From Solea solea (taxonomy: Eukaryota; Chordata; Actinopteri; Pleuronectiformes; Soleidae): a stretch of DNA of 64,000 bases. Each line of letters opens with the position of its first letter. The first letter of the stretch is position 1. Both the position numbers and the translations under genes were made by a program. The notes beneath the pieces are model-generated. The model saw nothing but the letters and a program-made list of their open reading frames with translations. It was not told where the DNA came from and made no database searches. Of the stretch, positions 48,711-60,930 are shown in pieces. Location: the NCBI RefSeq assembly GCF_958295425.1, contig NC_081142.1, positions 1,051,501 through 1,115,500 on the forward strand, given 5' to 3'.

Positions 48711-48869
48711 ATGAGGTTAGCCCTCCTATCTGAAGGGGTCCTGGTCGAAGGCAATAAAACATGAAGCAGTGACGATGGCTCAGCAATGAGATTTCCAGGT
48801 TAGTTGTAAATGTTCAATCACTTTTCTTCTTTCTCTCAGCCTCTGTGTCTTTGGCTAAATGTGGGAAAC

Positions 48870-48899
48870 AGAGAGACAGACAGACAGAGAGAGGAGGGT

Positions 48900-48932
<33 letters not shown>

Positions 48933-49008
48933 GAGGGTGAGAGAGAGAGAGACAGACAGAGACAGGAGGGTGAGAGAGAGAGAGAGAGACAGACAGAGAG
49001 AGGAGGGT

Positions 49009-49042
<34 letters not shown>

Positions 49043-49203
49043 CAGACAGAGAGAGGAGGGTGAGAGAGAGAGAGACAGACAGACAGAGAGAGGAGGGTGA
49101 GAGAGAGAGACAGACAGAGACAGGAGGGTGAGAGAGAGAGAGAGACACACACAGAGAGAGGAGGGTGAGAGAGAGACAGACAGAGAGAGAGAGAAAAGAG
49201 ACA
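48870..49203. repeat. Purine-rich minisatellite, eight AGGAGGGTGAGAGAG units
   Basis: AGGAGGGTGA recurs at 48892, 48931, 48964, 49001, 49054, 49091, 49122 and 49159, separated by GA runs and CAGACAGA blocks, with unit lengths of 31-53 bp. The + strand is almost all purine, so triplex (H-DNA) formation is possible. Overlapping frames on both strands (Ser/Leu-rich minus, Arg/Glu-rich plus) are repeat artefacts. Confidence 0.95.
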
Positions 49204-49371
49204 CCAGGTGAAGGCAGAGGGTTCAACGAAATTCATGGATTTGGTAGGAGGAGGAGGAGAGGAGATAAATGCAGAAAAAGAGGGGGGTTGGGGGTCCAGG
49301 AAGCACCATTCCCATTAACCAAACCAAAGACCTGTGCCTAACCACCATTCAAATCTTAGTTGTAACTTTAC

Positions 49372-49687
49372 CCAGTCCTTCAGAAATGAGGTTCTGCCTC
49401 ATTAGCACCAGGCGTTGGTTCCTATGAGGACTACTGGTCCTGAAAATGTCAGTGTTTATACCAGAAGGTCCCACAGAGGTAATAAAAAGGCAAGGACATG
49501 TTGGTGTTTAACACTACTGTTAACCCTGGACAGATGGCCCTGAGCTGTGTGTGTGTGTGTGTGTGCACATTTTTATTACCTCTTTAGGATGTTTTCTGCT
49601 CGAAACACTGACATTTCAGGACCAGTAGTCCTCATGGATACCACAGTTGGGTCCTAATGAGGCAGAACCTTGTTTCTCAGGAACTGG
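49372..49687. repeat. Large foldback: 117-bp arms around an 81-bp spacer
   Basis: Left arm 49372-49488 and right arm 49570-49687 are imperfect reverse complements, roughly three quarters identical by eye. Blocks identical after reverse complementing include AGGTTCTGCCTCATTAG, ATGAGGACTACTGGTCCTGA and AGAGGTAATAAAAA. The spacer holds a (GT)10 run (49544-49564). It could be a foldback transposon or two opposed insertions of one short repeat. Confidence 0.9.
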
Positions 49688-51040
49688 TTAGGGTTTGGGT
49701 ATATACTGTAAATAAGTATAGAATTAGTTTGGGTTATTAACTGGTTATGATTAGGGAAAATGTCAAGCCAATGACGTGTCCTAACAAGAATAGCTGTGAA
49801 AATATGAGTGACTATAATAGTTATGTCCTCAAGTCAGCAGGTTGAACAACAATTCCATTTTTACTACTGTCGTTACAACTGATGCTCAAACTCACACTAA
49901 ACTGGAACACTGCTGCTGATGTCATCCCCACCAACACCGTAACTTTGTTCAAGCTCGGCTTAGTAAGTGTGGAACAGCGAGCTACAGGAGGCTGAACAGA
50001 CCAATCATGATGTTTTTGACTTCAGTAGAAACATGGAAGTAGATCTCCACCATCACTCGTGTGAGAGACTTGGACACATAATATAGTTTCTAGAAAACAG
50101 GTATCATGTGTGCAGTCAGGGGTTGATATAACAGCTGCTGGTTTAGGGTGAAAAGCTCTGTGCAAACTTTATTCCCTCCTCTGAGGGATAAGGAACCGGA
50201 CTGAGGCTAAACATGGCTTAAATAAGAAGAAGCCAATGAAGCGACTGTTGACAATAAACCTTCAGAAGATGGTCCAGTACCACAGATACTGCAGGTAAAA
50301 CAAAGTTACAGTTTCCTCTCTATGAGCGACGGCACAAAATAATAAAAAGATATGATTATATGAGGCCACTTCCTCCAACTCTGTGATATTACACTGATGA
50401 GGAACTGACCTGCCGTTTGCACGTCATTGTAAAGAAAGGAAACTCGCTCCGTTCACAGATGCCTGAAGGAAACAAATGAACAGGAAGTCAGATCCTTAAT
50501 TACTTCCACACTCAAAAATAATCTCAAATCAATGTGTACAGGGAACCCCTGCTGTATTGTTATTATTAATTGTTGATGATTCAATGTGTTGCCCTACGAC
50601 CAACATCTCTCCAGCTGTAGTGCAGCTGCAGTGGTTCCATCGTTGTGTTGCCTGCGTGGAGGTGAAGCAGCTGAGGATTGAGTTATCTGTTGGTCTGTGA
50701 GACAGGTTGGAGACAGACAGACTCCCCTGCATCATTCCTTGTAAGCTGCAGACTCAATCACAATAAAAGCCTTCTCTGCTGGCACACGGCGCACATGCAG
50801 CACCACCGCCTGCTCCGAGGAGACGCATGTGATCGGGAGGGTGAGGACAGAGAGGAGGAGGAGAATGGAAGATGGAGGCAGTCTCTCTCTCCCTTTCCCT
50901 CTCTCTTTTCTCACCTCTTCTGTCTCCCTCACTCTCTCAGGATAATGAATCAGACATAGAGAGCAGGGTTTCACAGAGAGTAGCCAATGCATAAATAACG
51001 GCTGCAGGATAGAGGCCCTATTATATCTGCATGGATCCAT

Positions 51041-51041
<1 letters not shown>
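49688..51041. other. No gene seen
   Basis: CTGGTTAGGGTTTGGGTA at 49684-49701 and GTTTGGGTTATTAACTGGTT at 49729 hint at CCTAACC-family debris. The rest is unique, with a pyrimidine-rich stretch at 50880-50940. Confidence 0.45.
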
Positions 51042-51077
<36 letters not shown>

Positions 51078-51123
51078 GCGCGCACGCACACATGCTGGCA
51101 CACACACACACACACACACACAC
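51042..51123. repeat. (AC)n-(CG)4-(CA)n compound array
   Basis: Two AC arrays bracket CGCGCGCGCACGCAC and ATGCTGG. The left part is alternating purine-pyrimidine and a good Z-DNA candidate. Confidence 0.93.
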
Positions 51124-51222
51124 CTCTAGAATAGATGATATTGTACCATAACAAAGTCTGCACAGTCATAAAAAGCTTTCAGACAAATGGAAATCTGTCA
51201 ATTATCATAAATTAAGTGAGCT

Positions 51223-51224
<2 letters not shown>

Positions 51225-51269
<45 letters not shown>

Positions 51270-51328
51270 CCTCTCTCTCTGTGTCCCCGTCTTCTCTCTA
51301 TCACTCTCTGTGTGTGTGTGTGTGTGTC
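51225..51328. repeat. (AC)21, then CT-rich, then (GT)10
   Basis: AC run 51225-51266, CTCTCCTCTCTCTCT, and GT run 51308-51328. The AC and GT runs are mutually complementary and could pair as a hairpin. Confidence 0.9.
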
Positions 51329-52262
51329 TGCTTTATATGACAAACACACAAATGGGACAAAATGAGGAGGATGAAAAAGAAAAGGAGAGAAAAGGAATGT
51401 TGATTCTCCAGCACTTTCTCAGTTATCACAAGTGATACAGCGTTTTCACATTACATATCCCAGTGGACAGACGCACTGTGCAGCTGCACGGCAGCAGAGT
51501 CCTACACAATTCTCTCTGTTTCTACCGTACAGTGATATCCTGCTGAGGAAAATCCACCCATGAAACTTTCATTTGGGTCCATGATTCTGGGTTTTTTCCC
51601 CGGCCTTTTCTCTTCATTATCTTCCTTTAAAGTCACCATTATTCAGCGTTCTCGCTGTGATTGCTCGACACTGTTTCCGTGCCTTTGTTCTACAGCCGAC
51701 GCCCCACACGAACTCTTATGTTGTACCTCAGTTTCATTGTTGTTTTGGCTGAAAACAAAACAGCCTAAAGTGAGCAGCTACAGTCACGGTATATCAGACA
51801 AAATGACCATGAAACACGAACATAACGTGATTCAATTCCCGTCAGTGTCGCCCTCCATTTTGACATTTTGTCTCACACAGATTCTCCATCTTGAAGCTCA
51901 GGTAGAGAAGTCAAATCCCTCCTTTGCTCTTTGAGGCGAAGTTAATAATTTAGAGGCACATGTGCGGCACACAATGATGTGAGCGTGTCTTTGAGTGTCA
52001 CATCCTCTAAATCTGGCAGTGCAGTCATGTTATTCAGATGTCTTTGGTCTTTTTGTGATGCAGTCTGCAATCTGTTAAAATCATTTGTCCTCAAACTGTG
52101 ATTGTCTGTCGTTCTATAATGGTGACTCAGTCACTCAGTCCTTTTTTATTTTATTTTGTAAATTAAGAACTTAAGAATGTTCCTAAAAACATCTCTGTGT
52201 CAGATTCATGATTTGTAAACAGAACTGAAGTAGTTTTTATTATTTTCAAACACCAGCAAAAT
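51329..52262. other. No gene seen
   Basis: The 124-codon + frame 51560-51934 begins with a hydrophobic stretch but has no recognised domain or splice context. Confidence 0.5.
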
Positions 52263-52263
52263 A

Positions 52264-52300
<37 letters not shown>

Positions 52301-52310
52301 AATAATAATG

Positions 52311-52356
<46 letters not shown>

Positions 52357-52388
52357 TAATAATAACACTAATAATAATGATGATGATG

Positions 52389-52431
<43 letters not shown>

Positions 52432-52530
52432 TGATAATAATGATAATAATAATAATAATAATAATGATAATAATAACACTAATAATAATGATGATGATGA
52501 TAATAATAATAATAACAATAATAATAATAA
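52263..52530. repeat. (ATT)n/(AAT)n compound array with a 111-bp internal duplication
   Basis: (ATT)11 switches directly to (AAT)n near 52298, forming a self-complementary centre. A block with AATAACACTAATAATAATGA and GATGATGATGATAATAAT occurs twice, its AACACT landmark at 52364 and 52475. Confidence 0.95.
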
Positions 52531-53784
52531 GTAAAATACATACAACACCAAATTAAAAACTTCTTTTGAAGAGAATAAAAGTATTTTTAAGGAGAGTTAG
52601 TTCATGAAGTTCTGAGCTTGGATTTATTTAACCTTATCGCTGCACTTTGCTCTAAATTAAGATTTTTTTCGCCTCGTCATCATAATTTTGAATGAGGAAA
52701 AAAGTGGAGTGAAGTCAAACTTTCTGGATCCACTATCTGTCCATCTGTAAGTGCTCCGTCAGTCGTCTGTGCTGAAACATGATCACCATACAAATATCAG
52801 AGACGTGCACTAACATGAATACATTTATATTCATTATTATAGCCACATTAACATGAATTAAATACAACGTGTGTAGATTAAAGCATCTAACACAGGGGAA
52901 ATGTCAAAACGTGGTTTTCAATTACTGACTTTCAGTGTGATGCCACTGTGAGAGTCATTATTATGTTATATTAATAATGAGAGGACAGAGACAAAAGCAC
53001 CTGTTTCTTCATGACTTGGACGATGCAGCCGCTCTCACAACTGTTTCAACTCAACCCTGGTATTTTTTTCTTCCATTAAACTCACTGCCAGACTAAAAGG
53101 TGGTGACGGAGGATGAAAACAATGTGCTCTAAATGCAATGAGTCTCTGCTGCAGCCGCTAACGTGCTGACAGGGAGGAGTTTCTTATCTGAAATCCATCT
53201 CTCTCTCTCTCTGTGTGTCTGTTTCCCACAGTCTTTTACTTTCCCTCTGAGGCTGGTGCTGAACAAGCCGCTATGACTGAGTCCACCAGATAATGAGTGT
53301 GTGCATGTGTGTGTGTGTGTGTGAGAGAGACAGAGGGGATTGTGTGTTTGTGTGTGACAGTTGGTCAAGAGTGATTTGTCAGTGAATGAATCAGTCAATG
53401 TTTCTTGTGAGCTTAGCTGTACATAATTAAAGCAAACACACAGAGAGAGAGAGAGAGAGACAATCCTTCAGTTTCAACAAACAACTCCATTGGCTCACTG
53501 TGTAAAAGACAGAAACAACAGGTCAGAGAAACATAACTGAATCTCCACATATGGCCCACCACTTAATGTCAAGTTATCTGTTTCTGTTATTTATAGAGTC
53601 ATCTTGCATCACACGTGTGTTTTTCACTGTGTTCCATATCAAAATAATCACATTTATTGTGAAATTTGTGAAAAAATCATCACAAACTGATGTTTTCTCC
53701 CAAAAGTTAGACTGTTTTTCTCTTGATCAGCCAAATCATAACCAGACTAGATGCCCAGTAGCCATACAGGACATTTCAGTTTGA
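52531..53784. other. No gene seen; short GT and GA runs
   Basis: GT run at about 53309-53325 and GA run at about 53443-53461. The frames here show no domain. Confidence 0.5.
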
Positions 53785-54002
53785 GACCACTGCCCTAACC
53801 CTAACCATCACAACTAAATGCTCAACCCTAACACTAACCCTAACCCAATAGTAACCCCAACCTTAAAACAAAGTCTTAACCATCAAAAAGCCATTTTAAG
53901 GGGCGACAGAATGTGAGGACCATCCAAAATATACTCACTCCCTTTATGTTACTGGTTCTCACAAAGATACCCATACAAGAACACACACACACACACACAC
54001 AC
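53785..54002 (+). mobile_element. CA-flanked CCTAACC dispersed element, copy 4 (5' truncated)
   Basis: TGCCCTAACCCTAACCATCA, CAACTAAATGCTCAACCC, AAAGTCTTAACCATCAAAAA, GCCATTTTAAGGGGCGACAG, ATACCCATACAAGAACACAC follow the family order and end in the CA run 53979-54002. The TTAGT...GACATAATGCAT head is missing. The CCCTAACCCTAACC here is like vertebrate telomere repeat but too short and irregular to be an interstitial telomere array. Confidence 0.7.
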
Positions 54003-55023
54003 GCACAGCACCTGGCCCAGCTGCTACCTATATCTATATATTGATCTATCTCTATATATGAGACACATGCACCACCTACATCCAGGAGAAAGATCAACAC
54101 CGGGAGCATAATTAGCAGATTATTGTGTCATATTCAGCAATTAATGTGGTCTCGAAGTCTCTGACATCACTGTGTCTGTAGCAAAGACTGTGGAATAGTC
54201 ATGAAAAAGTCATGTCTCTGCAAAGCCTCAAGATTCACCATTTATGACATCATGTAAGTTTCTAAAGAAGAAGTTCACAGATGTCACTTGTAACCAGAGA
54301 GAAAAGTCATTTTAACAACCAGCAGAGTCTATATTTGACTTCTTAGGCTTCACTGTTATAATCCACTTACATCAGATTCTTCAGTCTCATCTCCAGGTCA
54401 TGTCGTGATGGAGACTCTCTGTCCTGAGATCCTCCCACAGCTGAGCACAGACTAATGCATGCACTCTATATGTAAGAGATTATATCTGCTCTTCTGAGCT
54501 TAGAGACACGGACAAGTCCAGGTGCAAAAGTCTTACTTAGAATGAATAAATAAGGAATTTCACAGGATTTTACTGTAAATTTCACTAAGAAATCATTTCA
54601 CATGCTTTAACTGTGATATTTAAAAATATAGTGCCATATTATTTGTGTTTTATTGTGGCTATTATGGAAAACTAACTTTTTACAGCAATACAGTAAATAC
54701 ACTAGGCAAAAAAAATCTAATCCCTAAAATCATAAAATACAGTATTCATACCTATAATGTAGTTATTAAATACTGCTAATATATATATATATATATGTAT
54801 GTATGAGATAACTATTGTGAAGAAAATAATGTTTTTAATGCGTGAAAATACTGTTAATAAATACAGCTAACATACTATACAGCATAGCTATTGTGACAAT
54901 GCAATAAAATACATCTTAAAACTGTTAAATCATCATATCATAGTCAACAGCTGTGAATTTACAGTCATTTACAGTCCAATCATACAGTAACCTACTATTA
55001 ATTGACAGTATTCCCTGTCAGCA
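54003..55023. other. No gene seen; (AT)9 at 54779-54796
   Basis: AT-rich sequence with no recognised element. Confidence 0.5.

Positions 55024-55569
<546 letters not shown>

Positions 55570-55600
<31 letters not shown>
55570..55600. repeat. (CA)15 microsatellite
   Basis: Perfect CA run. Confidence 0.92.
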
Positions 55601-55606
<6 letters not shown>

Positions 55607-56044
55607 GTGTTTCCTGTGAAGACTCCACGTCCGTAAACTTTTCATCCACCCGCTCTAAAGCAAAGAGTAAAACTTTCAAAAACCCCTCAGGACCATTTGT
55701 ACAGCCTGATTTGTTTCCACTGACATTTGCTGCATTATGGAGTGCTGAGTAGAATCCATAAGCTCCTGTATTGGCAATTAGAAGTGATAGGAGTTTGTGT
55801 AATGAGGCTGGTTTAAGACTTCAGCTCCCTGACGACGCTGACAGCTTTAATCTATAGCCAACACATAATTAGGCTGGTTTATATAAACCGATAAATATCT
55901 CCCTGCTTGTCAATGAGCAGCAGCAGTGAAACACACTGAGTGCATGTGTGTGTGTGAATTATATATATTATGAATAAAACATTACAACTGCGTGATAAAA
56001 TGGTCTGGAAATGCAGGATATCTGATACATTTCTTTTCTTTTTT

Positions 56045-56205
56045 CTCTCTGACGCAGACTTTCCATTTATCTGGATCAGCACAGGGACGAGACCGGATGT
56101 GCCCCCCTGTGGTGAAGGAGAACCCCTGCCAGCCCTTGACCTGGCAGGGATGTGAACCTGCAACCCTCCAGTTACAAGACTAGTTCCCTTCTGCTTGGTC
56201 ACAGG
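56045..56205 (-). mobile_element. tRNA-derived SINE-like repeat, antisense
   Basis: Minus strand: AAGGGAACTAGTCTTGTAAC, TGGAGGGTTGCAGGTTCACA (B-box-like GGTTCACATCC), TCCCTGCCAGGTCAAGGGCT, GGGGTTCTCCTTCACCACAG, CCTGTGCTGATCCAGATAAA, TGGAAAGTCTGCGTCAGAG. The head and body layout is that of a pol III-derived teleost SINE-like family, different in body from the 13965-14157 copy. Incomplete cloverleaf, so not a tRNA gene. Confidence 0.62.
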
Positions 56206-57660
56206 CTGCTCATAAGCAGGTCATTTTGTTCAGACTGCAGAGACTCAAGTAAACCAGAGCAGATCTGAATTCCTGCTGTGAACCTGGATTAGTGCAAGTG
56301 TTTGCACAAAGCGACAAAAACATTCAAATTAGCTGAAGCTGTAATGTTTGCTGCACTTTAAATGCTAATGTGGATTTTCACGTTTTCCTTTCACAAATAA
56401 ATGAATGAATGAATAAATACTAGATTGCAATTTCATTAAAGGGGGAACAATGAAGCAACGTTATTGCAATAGTAAACTGACAGTTTGATCTATTTTTGTA
56501 GAATAACATTGAGGAGCAAAGAGACGCTGGTACGCTGTCCAAACTTGCAAGTGTGATTTTATTATGGCAACGTTTTAGTCGTAGACCTTCATCAGGCAAA
56601 CGATTCTCTCAAAATAAGAAACCCTCTTAAATAAGGCGACTTTAACTATGTGAACCATCACCCGAGAAATTAAACAATTGAATATTGTTTACATTAATAT
56701 GTGAATATTAATACTCTGATACAAGTTGATCAAGATTTTTCAAACACATGAAAAAGAGTTTTTTCTGTATTTTAAAACTGGAAAGTGAAGACATAGAAAA
56801 ATAATACAAATCTGGTTTGATACAGTTTTGTTTGACCAGCGTTCAGTGATGTGAACATTTACTGTTTGACTGTTGTAGTTACATTTATATGATATATAAA
56901 TTATATATATATATATATATATTAAATTTGTAATTTATATGACCTGACAACAAAACTATGAACTGACTCTTTTATAGAGAATTTAACAAAAAAAACAAAA
57001 ATGGAATCGATCATGTTGTTGCTCACTCAATCAATACTGTATTTTGTCCAGATCGATTATCGGACACATCCCAAACAAGATGGATTTAAACATCTTTACT
57101 CTTTGTAAAGATTGTGATAGGTCAGTTCACTGAACGTACAGTATTGTAAAATGAAATAAAATAGTGTTAAATAGTGATCGACCTGCCTGGAACTGTAACC
57201 TGCTTCTGAAAGAATTAAAAAATCTGTCCTAATACTTCATACTTAATTAAATTTTTCTTTTTGATTAGTTTTTTTGTTCTTGTTTTTGCTCCTATTTTTT
57301 CATCCAGTTCCTTATTATTTTTTTTGTCATTTTATTTCTATGAAACACGCTGAATGATCCTTGAATGATTTTTTTTAAAATTTTTTCCTCGGTGAAAAAC
57401 CAAGGACGTTCTTTCAGTAAATGCAAAGCACAAGAAAACAAGGCAAACATGTGTCCCTTACTCTGATATTACTGACTAACGTCATCATCAAAGACTCAAA
57501 AGACACTGATGTAGAAAATGAGCTGCATATACATTTTAAATAAGGAAAACACTGAAATAAATAAAACAAAGTAATAATAATAATAATGATAAACCTTTTC
57601 CTGCCTGTGTTGGAGTAAACATCCAGCTCACTATATGATCCTCTTAAGCTCTATACCTTA
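56206..57660. other. No gene seen; AT-rich, (TA)n at 56894-56931
   Basis: ATGA repeats at 56399-56420 and a TA-rich run at 56894-56931. No frames of note. Confidence 0.5.
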
Positions 57661-58500
57661 GTACTGCAGACTCAAGCACTAAATGCATCTTTATTCCACA
57701 AAGCCGAGGCTCTCCCTCTGCATTTGTTCAGCCAAGGCCGGCGCTGTGTCAGCTGGCGAGAGTGTGCCGAGCACCGAGGTGAAGGTGAGTCAAAGTGGAG
57801 CCAGGCTGATAATTGTGTTAGCATAGGCCACTCACTACTGGCACAGCGACGCAGGCCCAGACTTTTCTGCATGCAACTCCCTCAGGACACAGAGTGGAAA
57901 AAGAGATAAAGGGCGGCAGAGAGTTAGTGGAAACATGTGGGGAAACAAAATACAATAAAGAAAGGAAGAGATAAAAGCTACTTCTGCATTCACTCTGTTT
58001 CCATCCTCTCTCCCCCAGCAGGCTGCGCTCGCCTTCACTTATTGAGGACGAGGAGTAGCTGTGGCGATATAAAGGAGGACGAAGAGGAAAAGAAAAGAAA
58101 GGACGACAAAGATGTGCACACAAGGGTGGATTGAGAGAAAGTGAGCAGCTGTTCCCTCCATTTATGAAGCCCAGGTATATTTTACACATCATAATCTAAC
58201 GCGAGCAGAAGGCCTCGGCAGCGCCGTGACCTTGCATCGCACACCAAGGTCAAAGAGTGGATGAGACAGGAAGGAGGACGCGGGAATCTCTAAATCTCTA
58301 TTAAAGCCTGTCACTCTGACTCCTATTAGCTTCCTCCATACTCAGTGATAACCAAACGGGCTTTGAGGAAGCGATTCTACGCGTTTCGTAGCCTAAAAGC
58401 TTCCCTTACCCTCAAGGACCTGACATAAAGCAGGCTGATGGAATTTTCATTTAAATGCATGAGGTGAAAATGTTATCGCTGGTGTCTGCAAATGGGGAAA
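57661..58500. other. Repeat-poor block, possible conserved non-coding sequence
   Basis: No simple repeats over 800 bp, GC-balanced, with GGCTGATAATTGTGTTAGCA at 57808, GCATCGCACACCAAGGTCAA at 58233 and TTCATTTAAATGCATGAGGT at 58446. Short frames on both strands lack domains. Regulatory role is inferred from composition only. Confidence 0.35.
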
Positions 58501-59399
58501 AATGAAAATAGGACAAAAAAAAAAAGCCTATAAGGCAGCGTTGCTTCAAGAATCGCAGCATGAATGAACGCTTGTGACAAACTGTTGAATCGTGACAGCT
58601 GGTGTTAACGACGCCAACCTGACAACTTTCTCTTTACTTAACCTGAACTTAACGTGACTGCTCTGATATTAACATTTAAAAAAACAATCATCACTACATT
58701 CACTTTACACCCTTTTAAAGTACGAAACAATGTAGTGTACCATCTAGTGGTGGACACTTAGGACTGCAAGGGATAAAAAAGCTCATGGGGCGTGTTCCTG
58801 ATGCTGTTGACGAGGACACGAGGACAGTTGTAGGTGTAACACAAGAAGACTCATCTAAACACATACACATAAAGTGTGAAGAAAGTTTTATTATGGACTG
58901 TGATACCGTCTAATATCATTTATCTCCTATGATTACAAATATATAATTATTTGTGTTCAGAAGCTTCACAATATGATGAAGTGGTGAAGCAATAAGATGA
59001 AACACAATCTTTATGCTTGAAGGAGAAACATAAAGTCAGATTAGACACTGGAGGAAGGTTAAATACACCTGTATATGAGGGGAGAAAGGAGCGGGCACGT
59101 GTGATGATATCACATCACATTTATTTTTTCTACATGGGCATATAAAGTTTCTTTGCAGCGAGAAGAAGACAGAAGGTCCATGATGCATCGCTGCTGTTCC
59201 CTGACTATTTCTGTCCCCAACATGCAGGAAAAGAAAAAAGAAATGCAAGTGAGCATTTCTACAGAGTGAAAAAAATTATTTAAAATAAATAACAGGAACG
59301 TCTTCACGGACCAGAAAAAAAAAAAAGAAAAGAAAGAAAGAAAGACGACGGGCGGAAGAAGCTGTTTTGTGAACGAGGAGCTTGACATTAACAGCCTCC
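58501..59399. other. No gene seen; A-rich tract at 59318-59343
   Basis: CATCTAGTGGTGGACACTTA at 58741 resembles a motif seen in teleost repeats. An A12 then GAAA run lies at 59318-59343. Confidence 0.45.
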
Positions 59400-59660
59400 C
59401 CGGAGAAGTGCAGCCATTTGCAGATAAATTAAGACCCTTAGTTTAAAGTTAATTGGATCAAGCGGCAGCGCACCTTCCCAGTCACTGGGGTCGCGGTGGA
59501 TTATTCATATCCAAGTAATTATGTATTGCATGAATGTGGTATTGTTGGCTTGCCCTCGATGGACCCAACTTTGCACAAATGTGAGGAGGTTAAACTTGCC
59601 CCCGGCAGTGGAGCTCAGACAACGCACGAGGTGAAATATTATCATAACGCAGAGTAATTA
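59400..59660. other. Possible conserved non-coding element
   Basis: Repeat-free; TTAAAGTTAATTGGATCAAG at 59442 and GTGGATTATTCATATCCAAG at 59496, AGAGTAATTAAAG at 59652. Several ATTA/TAAT homeodomain cores in a GC-balanced background. Confidence 0.35.
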
Positions 59661-59814
59661 AAGAAAAAAAACAAAAAAAAAACAGGATCCGGTAAAAACA
59701 TAAATAAATACTAAATAAATTGTATTTTCTGTTTTTTTACATCATCTGCTCTCACACATTTCTCCCTCTCCCTTATGCACATGCACCTTTTTGCCGTGTG
59801 AGACTCTGGCTTCT

Positions 59815-59945
59815 GTGCCGGTGAATAAAAAACCCATTATTCAGCTAATTAATAACTTAATTAAAGCTCGGTGGCACGTCAGCCGTGCTTGATTACATCA
59901 TTATTAGGAGTAATTGGGGATTTCTTTAATGGCACCTTGAGAGAA
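59815..59945. promoter_or_regulatory. Candidate conserved non-coding element dense in homeodomain cores
   Basis: Within 130 bp: TAATTAAT (59846-59853), TTAATTAA (59857-59864), CATTATTAGG (59898-59907) and TAATTGG (59911-59917), plus GGTGGCACGTCAGCCGTGCT. This spacing of paired ATTA sites is typical of enhancers of vertebrate developmental genes, but no conservation data are available here. Confidence 0.4.
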
Positions 59946-59989
59946 GGAGAGAGAGACGGGGAGAGAGACGGGGAGAGAGAGAGAGAGAT
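59938..59989. repeat. (GA)n with GACGGG interruptions
   Basis: GA runs carrying GACGGGGAGAGA twice. Confidence 0.88.
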
Positions 59990-60049
59990 GAAGGGTTTCC
60001 TTCCTTCCCCCAAATGCTCATTTTAACATTTTGACAAACATGGGCAGAA

Positions 60050-60330
60050 TAAAGCAGCAGGGCAATTCAATTTGACTCAGTTTAATCGTCGACTATTGCC
60101 TAAGTGTTCTGCGCATAATTCTGGCATCAGTGAGTCGTTGATAAATCAGCTGGCAGCTGCTTGGCCCCTGCTCCATCTTCTACATTTCGTGGCTCCGGTT
60201 GGAAAAATATAAATCCAGATTGAAGAAAACACACATCATCCAATGATGGGACCAATTTAGCTCTGCGCTAACTCTAAATTTATCAGCGTTATTATTTAAC
60301 ATTTGCACATTAGCACATATTTCTCTCCAC
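60050..60330. other. Possible conserved non-coding element
   Basis: TTTAATCGTCGACTATTGCC at 60082 and CTGGCATCAGTGAGTCGTTG at 60121 in repeat-free sequence, followed by AGCTGGCAGCTGCTTGG with an E-box CAGCTG. Confidence 0.33.
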
Positions 60331-60576
60331 CAAGTTCCCAGATAGGACATTGATACTTGGCAGCAATGCAAAAGCAAGAAATCACTTTTATATGTATATA
60401 CAGAACAGTATATATATATGTACAGTATACAGTATATTCTGCATGTGTACAGCACATTCTCTATGGATTATGATTCATTCAATTTGTTTCAGAAACACTC
60501 TCCATGTCCTATCAATAACTAAACTTGTCTGAAGACGCATAAAAACTGTCATCAAAACAACAAACGGCTTCACTGA

Positions 60577-60930
60577 TTGGCTAAAGAGCAGCCAAAATTC
60601 ACAGTTACCGTCACAGACGACAACTTCCAATGTTTGGAACTACTCAAGCAGTGTGGACGCGTCCGAGGGCGATCATCTGAGCAGATTTGGGCTTTAATAG
60701 AACCACAAGCTTCTGGAATTGGGACGTGTGCCCAATCTGTGGACCGTCGCACCACGGTGCCTCACGCAAGTACAAACAGGGGTTTACAGACCATAGCTTT
60801 AACAGCCATGCAACACCAATATGTCCACACCATCATACAAAGGACACCGTTCTTCTTGAATGGTCATTGGCACACAAATCTCTTGATGTTTATGGTTTAA
60901 AAAAAGTTGTCAATATCGCACTCTGACGTC
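60577..60930 (+). other. Coding-like GC-rich island, unrecognised
   Basis: Two overlapping + frames (60577-60900 and 60687-60926) cover an island richer in CpG than its flanks. The second frame has a CPICG motif followed by several His residues, loosely like a zinc-binding site. I recognise no family, and the island is surrounded by AT-rich sequence. It could be a decayed transposon or a chance frame. Confidence 0.25.

Noticed and set aside
48814..49236. Ser/Leu-rich minus frames of 120-140 codons
   Set aside because: They are three registers of the same GA-rich minisatellite.
53803..53845. Interstitial telomere repeat
   Set aside because: Only a few irregular CCCTAA units, and the context matches a dispersed element.
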